Positions 1-9,207 are shown, counted from the first letter of the stretch. The stretch is 64,000 nucleotides of DNA from Streptomyces sp. NBC_01288 (GCF_035982055.1 NZ_CP108427.1:806001-870000), one strand, 5' to 3'. Notes: generated by a model not told the origin, from the sequence alone. Made by a program: numbers and translations.

Positions 1-2127
1 CTGGCCCACCACCGGCGCCCCCGGGACGGTGGGCCCGGCGACTGGCTCGTCGTGACGCCGTTGGAGGGGGGCGGTCCGCCCGCGGCCGAGGACCCTCTCG
101 CGACCGCGGCACTCACCCAGTCGCCGTGTGCCATCGCGGTCTACGACGAGCGGCTGCGGCTGAGCCGGGTCAACGACGCCATGGCCGATGTGATCGGGCT
201 GCCCGAGGAGCGCATCCAGGGGCTGCGGATCACCGAGATCGGCGGGAAGACGCAGAGCTCGGAGCTGGAGCAGTACATGCTGCGCGTGCTCACCTCCGGC
301 ACCGCCGAGGACTTCCAGATCTACATGCGCACCGGCGGTGAGGACGCCGCGCACGCGTGGCTGGCCCGGATGGCGCCGATCACCGACGCCGAGGGGCGGG
401 TGCGGGGCGTGTGTCTGGCCGCGCACGACTTCACCGAGAACTACCTGTCGCGGGAGCGGCTGCAACTCGTCAACGAGGCGAGCGTCCGCATCGGCACCAC
501 CCTCGACGTCACCCGTACGGCCCAGGAGCTCGCGGACGTCTGCGTACCGGCGCTCGCCGACTTCGTCAGCATCGATCTGCTGGACCCGCAGGAGCACGGC
601 GGCGAGCCCCCGACGGCGATCACCACGCCCATCCGACTGCGCCGGGCCGCCCACCAGTCGGTGCAGCAGGGCAGCCCCGAGGCCGTCGCGAAACCGGGCC
701 AGCTGAACCTGTATCCGGAGCAGTCCCCGCAGGCCGACGCGCTGGTCGCGGGCCGCACGCTCGTCGCCTCGGGCCGGGCCCTCGAACTCTGGCTCGCCTG
801 GGACCGCACCCGCAGCAGGCGCGTCGAGGAGTACGGCATCCACTCCTCGATGGCCGTACCGATCCAGGCCCGCGGGGTCACCCTAGGTGTGGCGGTCCTC
901 ACCCGGTACCGGCGCAACGACCCGTTCGCCGCCGACGACGTCCTGCTGGCCGAGGAGGTCACCGCTCGGGCCGCCGTCTGCATCGACAACGCCCGCCGCT
1001 TCTCCCGCGAACGCGAGACCGCGCTGGCCCTCCAACGCAGCCTGCTCCCCCGCAAACTCCCGCGCACGGCCGCCCTGGAAGCCGCCTCACGCTATCTGCC
1101 GGCGGCGCGCGCGGGGGTCGGCGGCGACTGGTTCGACGTGATCCCGCTGTCCGGGATGCGGGTCGCCATGGTCGTCGGCGACGTCGTCGGCCACGGCATC
1201 CAGGCCTCCGCCACCATGGGCCGGCTGCGCACGGCCGTCCGCACCCTCGCCGACATCGACCTGGCCCCCGACGAGCTGCTGACCCATCTCGACGACCTCG
1301 TCGTACGGCTGTCCGCGGAGGCAGGCGGCGAGGGCAGCCCGGGTGAGGTCGGGGCGACCTGTCTGTACGCGGTGTACGACCCGGTGTCCCGCCGCTGCAC
1401 GCTGGCCCGTGCCGGGCATCCGCCGCCGGTCATGATCCGGCCCGGCGGTCCGCCCGAGCCCGTCGACCTGCCCGCGGGACCGCCGCTCGGCCTGGGCGGG
1501 CTGCCCTTCGAGTCGGCCGAGTTCGAGCTGCCCGAGGGCACCGTGCTCGCCCTGTACACCGACGGGTTGATCGAGAACCGGGAGCGGGACCTCGACGACA
1601 GTCAACGGCTGCTGTTCGACGCCCTGTACGCCCCCTCGGACTCCCTGGACGAGACCTGCGACCGGATCCTGCACGCCGTACTCCCGCCGGGCGGTGCCGC
1701 CGACGACGTGGCGCTGCTGCTGGCGCGCACCCAGGGGCTGCCCGCCGAGCAGGTCTCGACCTGGGACATCCCCGCCGACCCGTCACTCGTCGCCCCGATC
1801 CGCAAGCAGGTCGTGGAGCAGCTCGACACCTGGAACATGAGCGAGGCCGGGTTCACGGCCGAGCTGGTGGTGAGCGAGCTGGTCACCAACGCCATCCGCT
1901 ACGGCGCGCACCCCATCCGGCTCCGGCTGATCCATGACGCGACCACGCTGATCTGCGAGGTCTCCGACACCAATCACACGGCCCCGCACCTGCGCCGCGC
2001 CAAGACCTGGGACGAGGGCGGGCGCGGGCTGCTGCTGGTCGCGCAGCTCACCCAGCGCTGGGGCAGCCGGCACACGGCCGACGGCAAGACGATCTGGGCG
2101 GAGCTGTCCCTCTTCGACGAGGTCTGA
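1..2127 (+). CDS. PAS/GAF/PP2C SpoIIE-type phosphatase with HATPase domain (5' end probably outside window)
   Basis: Multidomain signalling protein of the Streptomyces SpoIIE/RsbU class, expected to dephosphorylate STAS anti-anti-sigma proteins. Numbering from the GTG at 52, in order: a PAS domain (about 15-130), a GAF domain (about 150-325), a PP2C/SpoIIE domain (about 340-565, with GGDWFDV and VVGDVVGHG metal-binding motifs) and a C-terminal HATPase like RsbW anti-sigma kinases (ELVTNAIRYG, GGRGLLLVAQL). The frame is open to base 1 and the GTG at 52 has no ribosome binding site, so the gene probably starts upstream. Phosphatase and kinase-like parts in one chain suggest both halves of a partner-switching cycle. 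The target is unknown; a STAS protein lies far away at 50274. Confidence 0.9.
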   Translation: MAHHRRPRDGGPGDWLVVTPLEGGGPPAAEDPLATAALTQSPCAIAVYDERLRLSRVNDAMADVIGLPEERIQGLRITEIGGKTQSSELEQYMLRVLTSGTAEDFQIYMRTGGEDAAHAWLARMAPITDAEGRVRGVCLAAHDFTENYLSRERLQLVNEASVRIGTTLDVTRTAQELADVCVPALADFVSIDLLDPQEHGGEPPTAITTPIRLRRAAHQSVQQGSPEAVAKPGQLNLYPEQSPQADALVAGRTLVASGRALELWLAWDRTRSRRVEEYGIHSSMAVPIQARGVTLGVAVLTRYRRNDPFAADDVLLAEEVTARAAVCIDNARRFSRERETALALQRSLLPRKLPRTAALEAASRYLPAARAGVGGDWFDVIPLSGMRVAMVVGDVVGHGIQASATMGRLRTAVRTLADIDLAPDELLTHLDDLVVRLSAEAGGEGSPGEVGATCLYAVYDPVSRRCTLARAGHPPPVMIRPGGPPEPVDLPAGPPLGLGGLPFESAEFELPEGTVLALYTDGLIENRERDLDDSQRLLFDALYAPSDSLDETCDRILHAVLPPGGAADDVALLLARTQGLPAEQVSTWDIPADPSLVAPIRKQVVEQLDTWNMSEAGFTAELVVSELVTNAIRYGAHPIRLRLIHDATTLICEVSDTNHTAPHLRRAKTWDEGGRGLLLVAQLTQRWGSRHTADGKTIWAELSLFDEV

Positions 2128-2154
2128 GCCGTACCGGGAGAGGCCGGTCGGCTC
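2126..2154. terminator. Bidirectional stem-loop between convergent genes
   Basis: Left arm GAGCCG-T-ACCGG pairs with CCGGT-CGGCTC (11 bp with one bulged T), loop of 6 nt. It overlaps the stop codons of both flanking convergent genes. There is no T-run, so it would act as a GC-rich Streptomyces-style terminator in either direction. Confidence 0.6.
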
Positions 2155-2704
2155 AGGAGAGGTCGGTCAGCCAGGGCCTGACCTGGCGGCGGGCCTCGTG
2201 CAGCCGGGACTTGAGGGTGCCGAGCGGGATGCCGAGGCGAGCGGCGATGTCGGCGTACTCCAGGTTGCAGATGTCCCGGTAGACCAGCGGCTCGACGAGG
2301 TGCGGCTGCTCCCGCTCCAGGCGTTCCAGCGCCTCCAGGAGGTCGATCTTCGAGCCGGCGATCACGCTCGTGGTGCGCGGATCGACGTGCTGTGACACGT
2401 CGATCTCGGCCGGCTGCTCGGCGGCCCGCCGCTTCAGCTCGCGGTACTTCTGCCGGGCGCCGTTGGCGACCACCGTGTAGAGCCAGGTGCTGAAGAGGCT
2501 GCGGCCCTCGAACGTGCCGATCTTCCGGGCGACCTGCATCAGCACGTCCTGCGCCGCTTCCTCGGCGTCCTCGCGGCACGGCAGGAAGCGCCCGCACCGC
2601 CTCAGGACCTCGGGTCCGATCGACCGCAGGAGCTCGTCCAGGGCACCCGGGTCACCGGCCGCGGCCCGCCGCGCCAGTTCCTCGGTCCGTACCGTGTCCC
2701 GCAC
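2153..2704 (-). CDS. ECF-type RNA polymerase sigma factor
   Basis: Sigma-70 family protein of 183 aa. Region 2 (DAEEAAQDVLMQVARK, then FSTWLYTVVANGARQKYR) binds core polymerase and the -10 element; region 4 (YADIAARLGIPLGTLKSRLHEAR) is the -35 helix-turn-helix. I chose the GTG at 2704 because GGAGG lies 10 nt before it. The upstream ATG at 2752 would overlap the divergent kinase start and has no ribosome binding site. No anti-sigma gene is adjacent. The divergent Ser/Thr kinase may be its regulatory partner, but that is inference. Confidence 0.9.
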   Translation of the reverse strand: MRDTVRTEELARRAAAGDPGALDELLRSIGPEVLRRCGRFLPCREDAEEAAQDVLMQVARKIGTFEGRSLFSTWLYTVVANGARQKYRELKRRAAEQPAEIDVSQHVDPRTTSVIAGSKIDLLEALERLEREQPHLVEPLVYRDICNLEYADIAARLGIPLGTLKSRLHEARRQVRPWLTDLS

Positions 2705-2750
2705 TGGATCCACTCCTCCGCCTCGGTCTACGAGCAGGCATGATAGTCGC

Positions 2751-4136
2751 ATGCACTTCGTCGAACAGATCGGCCGCTACAGACTCGAACGCCGCCTGGG
2801 CACCGGCGCGTTCGGCACGGTCTGGCTCGCGCACGACGACGTGCTCGAAGCTCCGGTGGCCGTGAAGGTCCTCGCCGACAACTGGGCGCACCGCCTCGAC
2901 ATCGTCGACCGCTTCCTCTCCGAGGCCCGGCTGCTGCGCCGCGCCGACTCGAACCGGGTCGTCCAGGTCTACGACATCGGTGAGCTGCCGGACGGACGGC
3001 CGTACTTCGTCATGGAGTACGCCGACGCCGGCACCCTCGCCGATCTCCTCACCGCCGGTCCACTGCCCGTCTCCGAGGCGCTGCGGCTGACCGCGCTGGC
3101 CGCCCGGGGCGCCGCCGCGCTGCACAAGGCGGGGATCGTGCACCGGGACATCAAGCCGACCAACGTGCTGCTGCGCACCGCGCCGGACGGCAGCTACCGC
3201 GTCCTGCTCGCCGACCTGGGCCTGGCCAAGAGCCTGGCGCAGGGGTCGGGCCTGACCCTGGCCGCCGGTTCGGCGGGCTACCAGCCGCCGGAGCAGGCGC
3301 AGCCCGGGTACGGCATCGACGAGCGTGCCGACGTGTACAGCCTGGGAGCGGTCGGCTACGAGCTGCTCACCGGCACGGTCCCGGGGGCTCCCGGGCAGGT
3401 CGTACGGCCGGACCGGCTGCGGCCGGACGTGTCGCCCGACGTCCAGCGGGCCGTGCTCCGCGCGCTGGAACCGGACCGCGAGCGGCGCTGGCCGACGGCG
3501 CGGGAGTTCGCGGAGGAGCTGGAGCGGCTGGCCGCCGAGGCCGCCCCCACGCGCAGGCAGCGCAAGCCGCACAGTCGGCACCGCGGCGTCGCGCTGATGG
3601 CCGGTCTGTTCGTCGTGGTGGCGGCCGGCACGGGCGCCGTGGTGTTGAACCTGCCCTCGTCGTCCGGGAGTTCATCGGTACTGCGGGTCAAGGACAGCAC
3701 CGGCCGGATCGTGGCCGAGGTGCCCGACGCGTGGGGCCGTCAATTGCGTGACTCGGGCTGGAATCCGCAGGCGCTCGGGCTGACGGCCGGGAGCGAGCCG
3801 GGGCTGGCCGTCGCCGACGACCTGTCGAAGTGGCCGGATCTGTCGGCGGACGTGAACGGCGTGTTCATCGGCCTGAGCGAGCACGGCAGCGTGGCGACCG
3901 AGGTGGACGGCATCGCGCACTCCGGCTGTCACTACGACGGCAGCCACGCCTACTCCAGCGCCACCTGGCGCGGCACGATCCGTACCTGGAGCGACTGCTC
4001 GGGCAGCACGGGCACCCTCTCGGAGACCGCGCTGCGCATGGTCGGCGGCGCGGCGCAGCCCCAGGTCTACGTGCAGATCCGGCAGCACAGCGGTGACGCG
4101 ACCTCGCGCATACTCCGCTCGCTCCGGGTCACCTGA
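2751..4136 (+). CDS. Membrane Ser/Thr protein kinase (PknB-type) with extracellular domain
   Basis: 461 aa. The Hanks-type kinase domain (about 10-260) has the glycine loop GTGAFGTVW (17-25), catalytic-pair Lys39 (AVKV), HRDIKPTN (131-138) and ADLGLA, where DLG (155-157) replaces DFG. The APE motif appears as QPPEQ. A basic linker leads to one membrane helix (about 280-301), and the last 160 residues should lie outside the cell. That outer part has a Cys pair (GCHY, DCSG) and is not a PASTA domain. ATG 2751 begins the kinase fold exactly; the open frame continues upstream without meaning. There is no ribosome binding site, and GATAGT lies just 5' of the start, so the mRNA may be leaderless. 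Confidence 0.92.
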   Translation: MHFVEQIGRYRLERRLGTGAFGTVWLAHDDVLEAPVAVKVLADNWAHRLDIVDRFLSEARLLRRADSNRVVQVYDIGELPDGRPYFVMEYADAGTLADLLTAGPLPVSEALRLTALAARGAAALHKAGIVHRDIKPTNVLLRTAPDGSYRVLLADLGLAKSLAQGSGLTLAAGSAGYQPPEQAQPGYGIDERADVYSLGAVGYELLTGTVPGAPGQVVRPDRLRPDVSPDVQRAVLRALEPDRERRWPTAREFAEELERLAAEAAPTRRQRKPHSRHRGVALMAGLFVVVAAGTGAVVLNLPSSSGSSSVLRVKDSTGRIVAEVPDAWGRQLRDSGWNPQALGLTAGSEPGLAVADDLSKWPDLSADVNGVFIGLSEHGSVATEVDGIAHSGCHYDGSHAYSSATWRGTIRTWSDCSGSTGTLSETALRMVGGAAQPQVYVQIRQHSGDATSRILRSLRVT

Positions 4137-4144
4137 CCACTGTC

Positions 4145-4179
4145 GAGTCCCAAGTCCGGGAAAAGATCCCGGCGGACTC
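4145..4179 (+). terminator. Stem-loop with T-run after kinase gene
   Basis: GAGTCC (4145-4150) pairs with GGACTC (4174-4179), and inside it CCGGGA pairs with TCCCGG. TTTT follows at about 4186-4189. It lies just after the kinase stop codon. Confidence 0.6.
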
Positions 4180-4181
4180 GC

Positions 4182-4207
4182 GAACTTTTCCGTGCCCATC
4201 CGTATCG
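4182..4207 (+). promoter_or_regulatory. Possible ECF-type promoter for the DUF4232 lipoprotein gene
   Basis: A GAAC box is followed after about 16 nt by GTATCG, the general form of ECF sigma promoters, roughly 75 nt upstream of the lipoprotein start. The neighbouring ECF sigma factor is an obvious candidate reader. The match is short and speculative. Confidence 0.25.
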
Positions 4208-4280
4208 GACCAGTGTGACGGCGCATGAGGCGCGGTCGGCACGCCGAAGTGCGTGCGGTGAACCACCAGGAGTGTTGAAG

Positions 4281-4994
4281 ATGGCGAACACGTCCCAGTC
4301 CCTGCGCCGGGCGGCCCTGCTCGTGAGCGCGATCGCCGTCCTGGGTCTGACGACGACGGCCTGCGACAGCGGCAGCGGCACGGTGAGCAGCCCGCAGACC
4401 CAGTCGGGTACGGCCGCGCCCGCGGGCGGCGACGCCTCGGCCGACGGGTCCGGCACACCGGCCTCCACGTCGAGCGGCAGCGACACCGCGACCGGTTCGA
4501 ACTCGACCTCGTCGGGTTCCTCCACCTCCTCGGGCTCCGGCGGCACGAGCACCAACTCCGGCACCGCGAGCAGCACCCGGTGCCACACCTCCGAGCTGAA
4601 GGCGAAGGTGGGCACCAACGACCCGGGCGCCGGGCAGGAGAACTTCCCGATCGTCCTCACCAATTCGTCCGGCCGTACCTGCACGGTCCGCGGCTATCCC
4701 GGCGCCGCCTTCCTGAACGCGTCCGGCACCCAGCTGGGCGACGACCCGCAGCGCGAGTCGGGCAGCACCGTCACCACGGTCACGCTGAAGCCGGGGCAGA
4801 GCGCCTGGGCGGGCCTGTCCTTCTCCAACCCGGAGGTCAGCGGCGCCAAGACGGCGATCGCGAGTTGGCTCGCGGTGACCCCGCCCGACGAGCAGGACTC
4901 GCTGCACGTGAAGTGGACGGCCGGCGCGGTGCCCCTGTCGGGCAACTCGTCCTCGGTGCGTCTGACGGTGCTCAGCGCGGGTACGGGTTCCTGA
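4281..4994 (+). CDS. DUF4232 lipoprotein
   Basis: 237 aa secreted lipoprotein. The signal sequence (RRAALLVSAIAVLGLTTTAC) ends in a lipobox with Cys about residue 27. A Ser/Thr/Gly-rich linker (about 30-100) reaches away from the membrane to a DUF4232 domain (about 105-237, with RCHTSELKAKVG, LTNSSGRTCTVRGYPG, VTLKPGQSAWAGLSF). DUF4232 is common in actinobacterial lipoproteins and its function is unknown. I chose ATG 4281 because AGGAG is upstream and the signal peptide starts there. It sits next to a sigma factor and a membrane kinase, which suggests an envelope-stress cluster. Confidence 0.88.
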   Translation: MANTSQSLRRAALLVSAIAVLGLTTTACDSGSGTVSSPQTQSGTAAPAGGDASADGSGTPASTSSGSDTATGSNSTSSGSSTSSGSGGTSTNSGTASSTRCHTSELKAKVGTNDPGAGQENFPIVLTNSSGRTCTVRGYPGAAFLNASGTQLGDDPQRESGSTVTTVTLKPGQSAWAGLSFSNPEVSGAKTAIASWLAVTPPDEQDSLHVKWTAGAVPLSGNSSSVRLTVLSAGTGS

Positions 4995-5064
4995 TCACGG
5001 GTTGCGCGCCGCGGCCTGGTTACATGGGGCGGGCACCACGTCCCGCGTCCCGGAGGACCGTCCG

Positions 5065-6315
5065 CTGAACACCCCGCTCGCCGAAACCCTGTCCGTCGTC
5101 CTGCTCGTCGCCGTCCTCGTGTGGGCCGTCGTCCGCCCCTTCGGGTGGCCGGAGGCGGTGATGGCGGTCCCCGCCGCCGGGATCGCCGTGGCCACCGGGG
5201 CGATCTCGCTCGACCACGCGCGGGCGGAGGCCGAGCAGCTCGGGCCGGTGGTCGGGTTCCTCGCCGCGGTCCTCGTACTCGCCCACTTCTGCGATGTGGA
5301 GGGCCTGTTCCGGGCCTGCGGGGCCTGGATGGCGGAATGGGCGAAGGGCAGTCCGAGCCGGCTGCTGACGGCGGTGTTCGCGCTGGCCTCGGTGATCACG
5401 GCCGTGCTGAGTCTGGACGCCACCATCGTGCTGCTGACGCCGGTCGTGTTCGCGACGGCGTCCCGGATGGGGGTGCGTCCCAAGCCGCACGTCTACGCGT
5501 GCACGCACCTGTCGAACACCGCCTCGCTGCTGCTGCCGGTCTCCAACCTGACGAACCTCCTCGCGTTCGCGGCGAGCGGTCTGAGCTTCACCCGCTTCGC
5601 CGGGCTGATGGTGCTGCCCTGGCTGGTCGCGATCGGCGCCGAGTACCTGGTGTTCCGGCGTTTCTTCGCCCGCGACCTCGCGGCGGCCGCGCCCTCACCG
5701 ACATCGGGCGACAAGCCCGAGCTGCCCGTGTTCGCGCTGGCGACCGTCGCCTGCACCCTCGCCGGGTTCGTGCTGACCTCGGCGATCGGCATCGATCCGG
5801 CGTGGGCCGCGCTGGCGGGCGCGCTCGTCCTCGCCGGCCGGGCGCTGCTACGGCGCCAGGCGACCCCGCTCACGGTCGTACGGGCCGCCGCGCCGTCCTT
5901 CCTGGCGTTCGTGCTGGCGCTCGGGATCGTGGTGCGGGCCGTGGTGGACAACGGGCTCTCGGACGCGCTCGGGCACCTCCTGCCCGGCGGGACCGGCATC
6001 GCGGCCCTGCTCGGGATCGCCGCCCTGGCCGCCGTACTGGCGAATCTCATCAACAACCTGCCGGCGGTACTGGTCCTGCTGCCGCTGACCGCGCAGTCCG
6101 GGCCGGGGGCCGTGCTCGCCGTGCTGCTCGGGGTGAACATCGGGCCGAACCTGACCTACGCCGGGTCGCTCGCGACGCTGCTGTGGCGGCGGATCGTGCA
6201 TCAGCACGAACACGGCGTGGATCTCAAGGAGTTCACGAAGCTGGGGCTGCTCGCCGTGCCGTCCGCGCTCGTCCCGGCGGTGCTGGCACTGTGGGTGTCG
6301 CTCCAGGTTCTCTGA
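5065..6315 (+). CDS. ArsB/SLC13-type anion transporter
   Basis: About 416 aa and very hydrophobic, with some 10-12 membrane helices and the two-half layout of the ion transporter superfamily (ArsB/CitMHS). The motif LSLDATIVLLTPV in the first half and ANLINNLPAVLVLLPL in the second are the hairpin-type signatures of this family. It probably exports arsenite or moves another anion; no arsenic resistance genes are adjacent, so the substrate is open. The start is uncertain: CTG 5065 has GGAGG 8 nt upstream and begins the conserved protein, while a TTG at 5002 gives 21 extra residues with no ribosome binding site. Confidence 0.82.
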   Translation: MNTPLAETLSVVLLVAVLVWAVVRPFGWPEAVMAVPAAGIAVATGAISLDHARAEAEQLGPVVGFLAAVLVLAHFCDVEGLFRACGAWMAEWAKGSPSRLLTAVFALASVITAVLSLDATIVLLTPVVFATASRMGVRPKPHVYACTHLSNTASLLLPVSNLTNLLAFAASGLSFTRFAGLMVLPWLVAIGAEYLVFRRFFARDLAAAAPSPTSGDKPELPVFALATVACTLAGFVLTSAIGIDPAWAALAGALVLAGRALLRRQATPLTVVRAAAPSFLAFVLALGIVVRAVVDNGLSDALGHLLPGGTGIAALLGIAALAAVLANLINNLPAVLVLLPLTAQSGPGAVLAVLLGVNIGPNLTYAGSLATLLWRRIVHQHEHGVDLKEFTKLGLLAVPSALVPAVLALWVSLQVL

Positions 6316-6331
6316 CACCGAGGGAGGCCGA

Positions 6332-6826
6332 ATGCGTGTGATCGCCTGGCTGGTCGAGGGCACATGGCCCGCCTGCGTGGACGCCGTACGGACGCATGCG
6401 CCGGAGGCGGACGAGGTGGTGCTGCTGCATGTGAGCGGGCCGGATGTGCCCGAGGTCGCGCACGGGGCGTTCGCCGGGCTGCTCGGCAGGGGTGGTCCGC
6501 ACCGCGATCCCGGGACCCGGCTGGAGGATCTCGGCAGTACGTCCGCGGCGGAGCTGCTGGACGCGGCGGCCGAGCGGCTCGGGCGGCCGTGCACCCGGAC
6601 GGAACGGTCCGGGCGCGTGGAGCGCGAGGTGGTGGCCGCCGCCGGGGACGCCGATCTGCTGGTGCTGGCCCGCGACGGCGACCGGGCCCGGCTCGGCCCG
6701 CACAGTCTCGGGCCCGCCGTACGGTTCGCCGTCGATCACGCGCCCTGTCCGGTGCTGCTGGTGTGGCCGGAGGCGGCGCCGGGCATCTCGACCCTGCCGC
6801 CGCCACCGCCGCATCCGCCGCACTGA
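6332..6826 (+). CDS. Universal stress protein-like
   Basis: 164 aa with a UspA-like fold: an N-terminal strand MRVIAWLVEGT, a central DADLLVLARDG and a C-terminal hydrophobic strand CPVLLVWP. The usual ATP-binding G-2x-G-9x-G(S/T) motif is degenerate (ARDGDRARLGPHSLGPAVRF). GGGAGG lies before ATG 6332, 16 nt after the transporter gene, so the two are probably co-transcribed. It may regulate or protect the transporter, but this is only inferred from position. It ends in a short Pro/His tail. Confidence 0.75.
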   Translation: MRVIAWLVEGTWPACVDAVRTHAPEADEVVLLHVSGPDVPEVAHGAFAGLLGRGGPHRDPGTRLEDLGSTSAAELLDAAAERLGRPCTRTERSGRVEREVVAAAGDADLLVLARDGDRARLGPHSLGPAVRFAVDHAPCPVLLVWPEAAPGISTLPPPPPHPPH

Positions 6827-6829
6827 GGC

Positions 6830-8632
6830 TCAGTGGCCGTGCCCACCGCCGCCGTTTCCGCCCCCGTATCCGCCGCCTCCGCCCCAGCCGCCCTGGCTGC
6901 CGCCCTCGCAGTACGACGGGTAGTAGTCGCAGTAGTCCGTGGTCGGGGCCGTGGTCGTCGGCGTGGACTGCGGGGTCGACGCGCTCGGCGTCGGGGTGGG
7001 CGTGGCCGTCGGCGTCTTCGAGGGCGTCGGGGCGGCCTTCTTCGTCGTGGGGGTCGGCGAGCCGGTGCTGTCGGTGTCCCAGTTGACGACCTGCATCTGC
7101 GGGTCGGCCTTCGAGGTGTCGAAGACCCAGCGCTGCGCGGAGCCGTCCGCCCGGTTCTTCAGGACAAGCGCGCCGGCGCCGTCGGTGGAGGCGGGGGTCA
7201 GGGCCAGGTCCTGGTTCCAGCGCGGTACGAGGATGCCCTGGAGCGTGAAGTCGTAGCGGATGTTCTTCGCGGTCGCCGACGACGCGCTCGTGCAGGGGGC
7301 GAGCTGTACCTCGAAGGCGAGGTGCGAGTCGAGGCAGAGGCCGGGGTCGGCGGTGCTGCGCAACTGGCCGTCCGTCTCGTACGACCACTGCTGGCCGGCC
7401 GCCGAGGAGCAGGTCTGCAGTTCGGCCTCGTTGCCCCGGAGGGGCTTGTTGCCTGCGACGCCGATGCACAGGCCGGACTCGACGTTGTGCAGCCGGCCGC
7501 TGAGCGTGCCCTGGGTGGTGTCGTTCTTGCTGGCCCAGGAGGGGTCGGCGGATTCCTTGCCCGTGCCGGAGGCGCCGGCGGCCTGGTTCTCCGTGCTGGT
7601 CCTGTCGCCGCCGGAGCCGCCGATCGACCACAGGACGAGCGGGAGGACGACCAGCCCACTCACGGTCAGCACGGCCACGGCGAGGTTGCGGCGGCGGACA
7701 CGCCGGGCCGCCTTGTGGGCCGATCTGAGTTCGCCGCGCCGCGGGCCGGGGTGCACCGCAAGTTCGGTCGAGGCGGACGACATCTCGGCGGGCAGCGCGC
7801 GGCTGCCGGCCCTGACCTCCAGGTAGGCCCGCGCGCCCCAGCCGAGCACCGCTTCGGCGAGTGCGATGCCGAGTCCGGCGTTGAACTGGTTCAGCTGGTC
7901 GGCGGTGTACCGGCAGTGCTTGCAGACGCTGAGGTGCATGGCAAGGTCCGGGTCGACCTCCGCGCCGCCGCGCCGGAAGGTGACGTCCAGCAGCCGGATG
8001 TACCGCATGCACTCGTCGTCCTGGGCGAGTTCGCGGTGGACCTGGAGGCATTCCTCGCGCAACCGGCCGCGGGAGCGCCCGAGTTCGATGTCGGCGCCCT
8101 CCTCGTCCAGGCCCAGCAGTCCGGCGGGTATCGCATAGGGCTCGGACTCGACCTCGATGTGCCAGAGCAGGGTGCGGGCCGCCTGGGGCAGCCGCTGGAA
8201 CGCCCGGGAGAGCAGGCGCCGTTCGGGCACGGGCAGCATCCGGGCCGCGCCGCGGTCGCCGTCGCCGCTCGCCCAGCGCAGATCGGGGTGAAGCATTTCC
8301 TGCCGGTGGTCGGCGACCCATTCCGCGGCGATACGGCGGACGGTGACCAGCACCTGGGGACGCCAGGCCGCGGTCGGTCCCGACTGCCGCAGGGATTCCC
8401 CGAAGAGGCGGGTGAAAGCGGCCGTGGTGAGCATTCCGGCGTGGTGCGGTCCGTCGGTGCACAGCCGCGCATAGGCGAAGGCCGCTTCCCAGTGCCGGTC
8501 CAGCAGTTCGCCGACGGGTTGCAGCGCGGGCGTCGTCCCCGTCCACTTCTTCAGCTCGGCGCTGAGCTGCTCGTCGGTCACTTCGAAGTGGTGAGCGGAA
8601 GTCGGGGAATTCGAGGGACCTGGGTCCGTCAC
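6830..8632 (-). CDS. Sigma-like / zinc-finger / transmembrane / ricin B lectin fusion protein
   Basis: 600 aa. Residues about 35-210 resemble degenerate ECF sigma regions 2 and 4 (LLSRAFQRLPQAARTLLWHIE and LGRSRGRLREECLQVHREL). Residues 233-240, HLSVCKHC, form an HxxxCxxC zinc finger like ZAS anti-sigma domains. One membrane helix (about 316-337) follows. Residues 375-515 form a ricin-type beta-trefoil with QQW and QRW repeats. The tail is Thr/Pro-rich, then Gly-rich, with a Cys pair (YCDYYPSYC). GTG 8632 is the start because GGAGG lies 9 nt upstream. The order implies a cytoplasmic regulatory part and an outside carbohydrate-binding part. The function is not established. Confidence 0.85.
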   Translation of the reverse strand: MTDPGPSNSPTSAHHFEVTDEQLSAELKKWTGTTPALQPVGELLDRHWEAAFAYARLCTDGPHHAGMLTTAAFTRLFGESLRQSGPTAAWRPQVLVTVRRIAAEWVADHRQEMLHPDLRWASGDGDRGAARMLPVPERRLLSRAFQRLPQAARTLLWHIEVESEPYAIPAGLLGLDEEGADIELGRSRGRLREECLQVHRELAQDDECMRYIRLLDVTFRRGGAEVDPDLAMHLSVCKHCRYTADQLNQFNAGLGIALAEAVLGWGARAYLEVRAGSRALPAEMSSASTELAVHPGPRRGELRSAHKAARRVRRRNLAVAVLTVSGLVVLPLVLWSIGGSGGDRTSTENQAAGASGTGKESADPSWASKNDTTQGTLSGRLHNVESGLCIGVAGNKPLRGNEAELQTCSSAAGQQWSYETDGQLRSTADPGLCLDSHLAFEVQLAPCTSASSATAKNIRYDFTLQGILVPRWNQDLALTPASTDGAGALVLKNRADGSAQRWVFDTSKADPQMQVVNWDTDSTGSPTPTTKKAAPTPSKTPTATPTPTPSASTPQSTPTTTAPTTDYCDYYPSYCEGGSQGGWGGGGGYGGGNGGGGHGH

Positions 8633-8668
8633 GGCTGCATTCCTCCAGGTGAAACGCGGAATTCGGCC

Positions 8669-8684
8669 CATACCGGCGGGTATG
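8669..8684. promoter_or_regulatory. Palindrome upstream of the lectin-fusion gene
   Basis: CATACC-GGCG-GGTATG, a perfect 6-bp inverted repeat with a 4-nt centre, 37 nt upstream of the lectin-fusion start codon. It is a candidate operator overlapping the leader or promoter. The binding protein is unknown. Confidence 0.4.
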
Positions 8685-9207
8685 CGACCCTGCCGACAGG
8701 CCGACAAGGTCCGCCCGTCCGATTGATGGCATCCCGAACGTCCGCCTGGGGCAGCTCTTTTGAAGCAAGGGGGTGACGTACGGGAGCGGCCTCGAACGCG
8801 CGGAGGGGAATCATCAATGTGCCCGCGCGTCGACAGGCACACCTTTGCACAGGTCAGCGAGGCGGAACAAGGTCTCCCTTCGTTTTGTGCATTGCGGTCC
8901 GACCCCTGCCATTTGACGATTCGTCAATCGGGTCCGTTATGGGATTGCCACCGTATCCACACGGGAAATCCAGAAACCATTGGCCGGAGGCAGCCCGGCG
9001 TACCTCGCGCGTCGCGCGCGAGGACGGCCCTTGCTCCGGTTTTCCCAGGTCATGTTCCGGCCGCCCGGCTCATTGCCGCACGAGCCACTGGCGGCACGGG
9101 AGTTGCCGACTTCCACGCCATCACCGATGGCAGAGTTCACGACCAACCAATAGGCACGCACCCGACCTCCTGACACTGTGGTGTGACATAACACTGAGGA
9201 GGTCTGT
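8685..9207. other. Long intergenic region, no gene recognised
   Basis: About 520 bases between divergent genes. It is less GC-rich than its surroundings. I find no credible coding frame, tRNA or repeat array; the only clear structure is the palindrome at 8913-8927. It probably holds promoters for both flanking genes. Confidence 0.5.
8913..8927. repeat. Palindrome, first copy flanking the PhyH gene
   Basis: TTGACGATTCGTCAA, 6-bp arms with a 3-nt centre. A near-identical copy (13 of 15 bases) lies at 9984-9998 across the stop codon of the PhyH gene. Confidence 0.55.

Noticed and set aside
8760..9173. Possible small protein upstream of the PhyH gene
   Set aside because: No ribosome binding site, no family, and overlapping control palindrome.
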